From contig AZLU01000333.1 of the NCBI GenBank assembly GCA_002224055.1, positions 1 through 32,846 of the forward strand: 32,846 nucleotides of DNA. Direction: 5' to 3'. The notes under the pieces are model-generated. The model made no database searches. It was not told the DNA's origin and saw only the letters and a program-made list of their open reading frames with translations. The DNA is from Pezizomycotina sp. ARF18 (Eukaryota > Ascomycota). Below are positions 30,211 to 32,846 of this stretch, piece after piece; position 1 is the first letter of the stretch; each line of letters begins with the position of its first letter. The translations under genes were made by a program, and so were the position numbers.

Positions 30211-32053
30211 CTAGCCACCCCATTAAATACGAGCAAGGTTTTTGACGTAGCAATTCATCCATGAAGAGATTTTGTTTCCCCCGATTTTCTGAAAATTCGA
30301 TCTCGCAGGATTGAATAAATCAGTATCTGAATGCTTGCGAGATAAACGAAACCCTGCTCCATGATAGTGGCTATGCTTCGTTCACAGTCATTGAGAAGAG
30401 CCAAAAAAGACCTTTAACCCATTTAAGTCATGCTCACCGTGTAGCGTTGGATACGGGGTCAATCATGATCCTTGCTGGAAAATGTCAACCGGGAAGTTGA
30501 GTAAATGTTACGAGGACCGGGGATTCAAAACGGAGCGCCGCTTCTAACGTCTGCCGCTCGATGCTCACGAATTCACTCAAACGTACCATTGATGGATATA
30601 GACCTATCTTCCCCTGCGGAAGGAAAGGCTTAATTGCCAGGATTTCGTTTGCTCTTATACAACTCATGGCAGTGCTATCAGCTTTCCTATCTCGATATAG
30701 ATATGCCCGCGATGTTCAAAAGCCTCGTGAGCATGGCAAACTCCAATAGAAAAAATCCCGCTTCCGAAGAACGCTATTGAAATAACAAACTCGCTCCACG
30801 GGGATTTGACTTTTGTAGTGTAACTTGGAGTTGCTCGAGGCGCCGGGATCTCATGGTGATCCTGAATGGGGGAGCTGGAGCTGGTCGATCCGACAAAAAG
30901 CTTTTCTTCCGATATCGCGACAATACGATGTAGCAACCCCGGAGTTTTTATAGCCGCAAGACTTTTTCGTATCGTGGATATACCGTCCATCTTGAACATG
31001 TGCTCTGATTGCCAGAATCCCTAATACAATCTTAATTGACCATTATTTTCGATGGCATTTCACCTCCAGAAGGCTGAACATGCTTCGTTGATAGGTAAGG
31101 GAGCCTTCTAACCTCAGTGTTGTTATTAGATGTTCCTGATAAAGTTCAGCAGGGGTTGAATCCAAGAATCAAAAAACGCGTTCGACAAGGCAGGCCAGAT
31201 ACCACTTCCCGTATACAAAGGCTATGTGCATGAAAAAAGCTCTTCCCGTCTATAGATGTCTCTGATGATCGGAATAGAGAGGTTGACAAAAAGAATTCTG
31301 TAATACGAATGATGCGCACTCTTTCAAGAAGCACCGCCGGATTCGCCGCGGGAAAAATCTCCAGCGACTAGTTTTATTCGGCCAAGGCCGCGCTCTTCAA
31401 TTATCCACCAGGGCGACACCCGCGGATCTGATTGGTCCGGCGGTTACAAAATAGGTGGGAATGCGCAGCCTAACAAAATTTTGAACAAGGCCAATGAAGT
31501 ACGAAGAACTGCAAGGGGATGACTGGCCTTGCCTTGCCTTCCGCCGCCGGAATGGCGTAGAAAAGAAATGAAAGGTTCCTTTTTAACTCTTCCATTCTGT
31601 GTTCTAGAAAAACATACGTAACGTATCGGCGAACATCATTGGCAGATGGCAAAGACTTCAAAGGACCTTTGATATCACTCCCGAGATGAGATCGCTTTTC
31701 GTATCTGGCGAAATAAGTGGAGTAGGAGGAAGTTAAGATATCGGACAAACATCCTGCCATAAAAACTGGAGAAAAGTTAGAAGACGGAGCACGTTTGGAG
31801 CTAGCATCCTAGTGCGGAAGTAGGCCCGTTCTATTCCTTTATGATACTATTTTGCCTTGGGTAAATAGAGCTAGTACTTGTCGCTGTTTGCAGAATCGTC
31901 TGAGGGGTGGACTCTCCAGGAGTATATAGATGCTCGCCATCCGCTCCTCTGAGTTCTCTTCTCATAGCTTTCGTTGCTCATAGCGATTTTTCCATTTCCC
32001 TCTATCATATTCTTTTGAGGTTGTGTCCAACTGGAACACGAAAGTCAATCGCC

Positions 32054-32846
32054 ATGAAGACCTCGCTGTTTCCCTCTCTTACTCTACTGTCCCGCTCCTT
32101 GCGACAGCAGCCGAGAGACCGCTCTACCGGTACCTCTCAAGTAAAAGCCTATCTAAAAGGCTCCTCAATGAGCGAGCCAGCAAGGTGCACGCTGACGCCA
32201 CAATGGCACGCGTCGTCCACGATGATGCCGCGGAACCCAACGGCTACAACCACCGCTGCGGTCCCGCGGCAACCGACTCGACGATACCCCAACGCCAAAC
32301 AGACTACTGGATCGAACTCCCGCTCGACCCCGTCGAACAACTACGGCACCAACGAAACCTTCAAGAACCGCTACTGGGTTTACGAGATACTGGAAGCCCG
32401 AAGAGGGCGGACCGGTCTTCATCGACGACGCTGGCGAAGACATCTATCGACGACATGATCGTCGAACGTCACGAATTACACCGGAGCGTCATGCTTCAGT
32501 ACGCTAAAGAGTTCAACGGTTTGGTCGTCGTCTGGGAGCACCGTTATTATGGGCAAAAGCCACCCGATTTGAAGGGGATAAACTTTACTACCGCCGCGGG
32601 AAAGTCGTCGGCGATTGGTTTAAGCACCACACCGCGGCGAACGCGCTCGACGACCTTGCGACCTTCCAGAAGACATTCCAGTGGCCGCAGGCTAGCAACT
32701 CGATCGGTTAACCCTAAGAGGATAAAGCCAGGATGTCCCGTGGGTCATGGTCGGGGATCCTACCCCGGCATGCGCACGGCGTGGATGCAGAAGCGGCACC
32801 CGGTGTTTTCCGCGCGGGTCTGGCGAGTTCTGCGCCCGTGAGCTGA
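32054..32846 (+). CDS. Serine peptidase family S28, 5' half, secreted
   Basis: Partial gene cut by the right edge. The start MKTSLFPSLTLL, shifted by one base into VPLLATAAERP, forms a signal peptide. Family pieces follow in order: DYWIELPLDP, NNYGTNETFKNRYWVYE, YWKPEEGGPVFIDDAGEDIY, NVTNYTG, SVMLQYAKEFNGLVVVWEHR then YYGQ, WFKHHTAANALDDLATFQKT then FQWPQASN, and PWVMVGGSYPGMRTAWM then VFRAGLASSAP. GGSYPG holds the catalytic Ser; the Asp and His would lie beyond the window. S28 enzymes (prolyl Xaa carboxypeptidase/DPP II type) cleave after proline; this copy would be extracellular. At least six one-base shifts occur (near 32090, 32325, 32390, 32455, 32485 and 32800), and the stretch around 32580-32740 is hard to join. 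ASSAP is followed by GTGAGC (32838-32843), a plausible donor; without splicing the frame would stop at TGA. Confidence 0.8.

Larger units (their letters stand above)
28831..32053. other. Gene-poor stretch before the S28 peptidase gene
   Basis: About 3.2 kb with no gene I can support. Minus-strand readings that could be single exons are 29731-29513 (DQNAVYPEIRTWPGGSLSPL then HQINVHDTLFEG, followed by a GTGAGT donor), 30999-30664 (111 codons including the helix-like WSEFVISIAFFGSGIFSIG) and 31760-31470 (MAGCLSDILTSSYSTYFARY, with a GTATGT donor after RRYVT). None matches a known family. An A22 run lies at 29730-29751 and a 10-bp imperfect hairpin at 30184-30210. ATTGG (reverse CCAAT) at 31431-31435 and a T/C-rich stretch at 31990-32010 may belong to the S28 promoter. 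Confidence 0.5.

Overview
The window looks like nuclear DNA of a filamentous ascomycete (Pezizomycotina). The evidence is short spliceosomal introns with GT..AG ends and GCTAAC-type branch points, two fungal rhodopsin-like (Pth11-type) membrane proteins, an EglC-type GPI-anchored GH17 glucanase with a pyrimidine-rich leader, a fungal S28 peptidase, a fungal DUF218 protein, and gene-poor stretches full of homopolymer tracts and decayed mobile DNA. There are no operons and no rRNA; no tRNA could be supported.

Layout. 1-416 (minus): N-terminal part of a Pth11-like protein. 3.3-3.9 kb (plus): an unrecognised GC-richer gene or relic. 4.98-6.38 kb (minus): a second, multi-exon Pth11-like gene. 7.27-7.34 kb: a hAT transposase dimerisation-motif relic. 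9.0-9.6 kb (plus): a Ser/Thr-rich single-pass membrane protein. 10.78-11.31 kb (minus): a three-exon small secreted Cys-containing protein. 11.3-16.2 kb: no gene recognised, many T/A/G runs. 16.2-20.9 kb is the dense core: GH17 glucanase (plus), DUF218 protein (plus) and, convergent with it, a COG2907-like FAD oxidoreductase (minus). About 21.2-25.1 kb: a long, very diverged head-to-tail tandem array with a period near 185 bp. 25.4-26.9 kb (minus): two tandem paralogues of an unrecognised small protein family. 27.1-27.5 kb (plus): a fragment resembling an NRPS carrier domain. 27.9-28.8 kb: an acidic hypothetical gene with a 30-bp duplication. 32.05 kb to the right edge (plus): the 5' half of an S28 serine peptidase.

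Almost every recognisable conserved gene is broken by one-base shifts, while motifs on both sides of each shift stay intact. Several shifts lie in short homopolymers. This looks more like indel errors in the underlying assembly than pseudogenisation, so coordinates below span the whole inferred gene and the shift positions are stated.

The genes do not form an obvious single pathway. Cell-surface functions dominate (receptor-like proteins, wall glucanase, secreted peptidase, secreted small protein, single-pass membrane protein). The most unusual items are the ~185-bp array and the unrecognised paralogue pair next to it.
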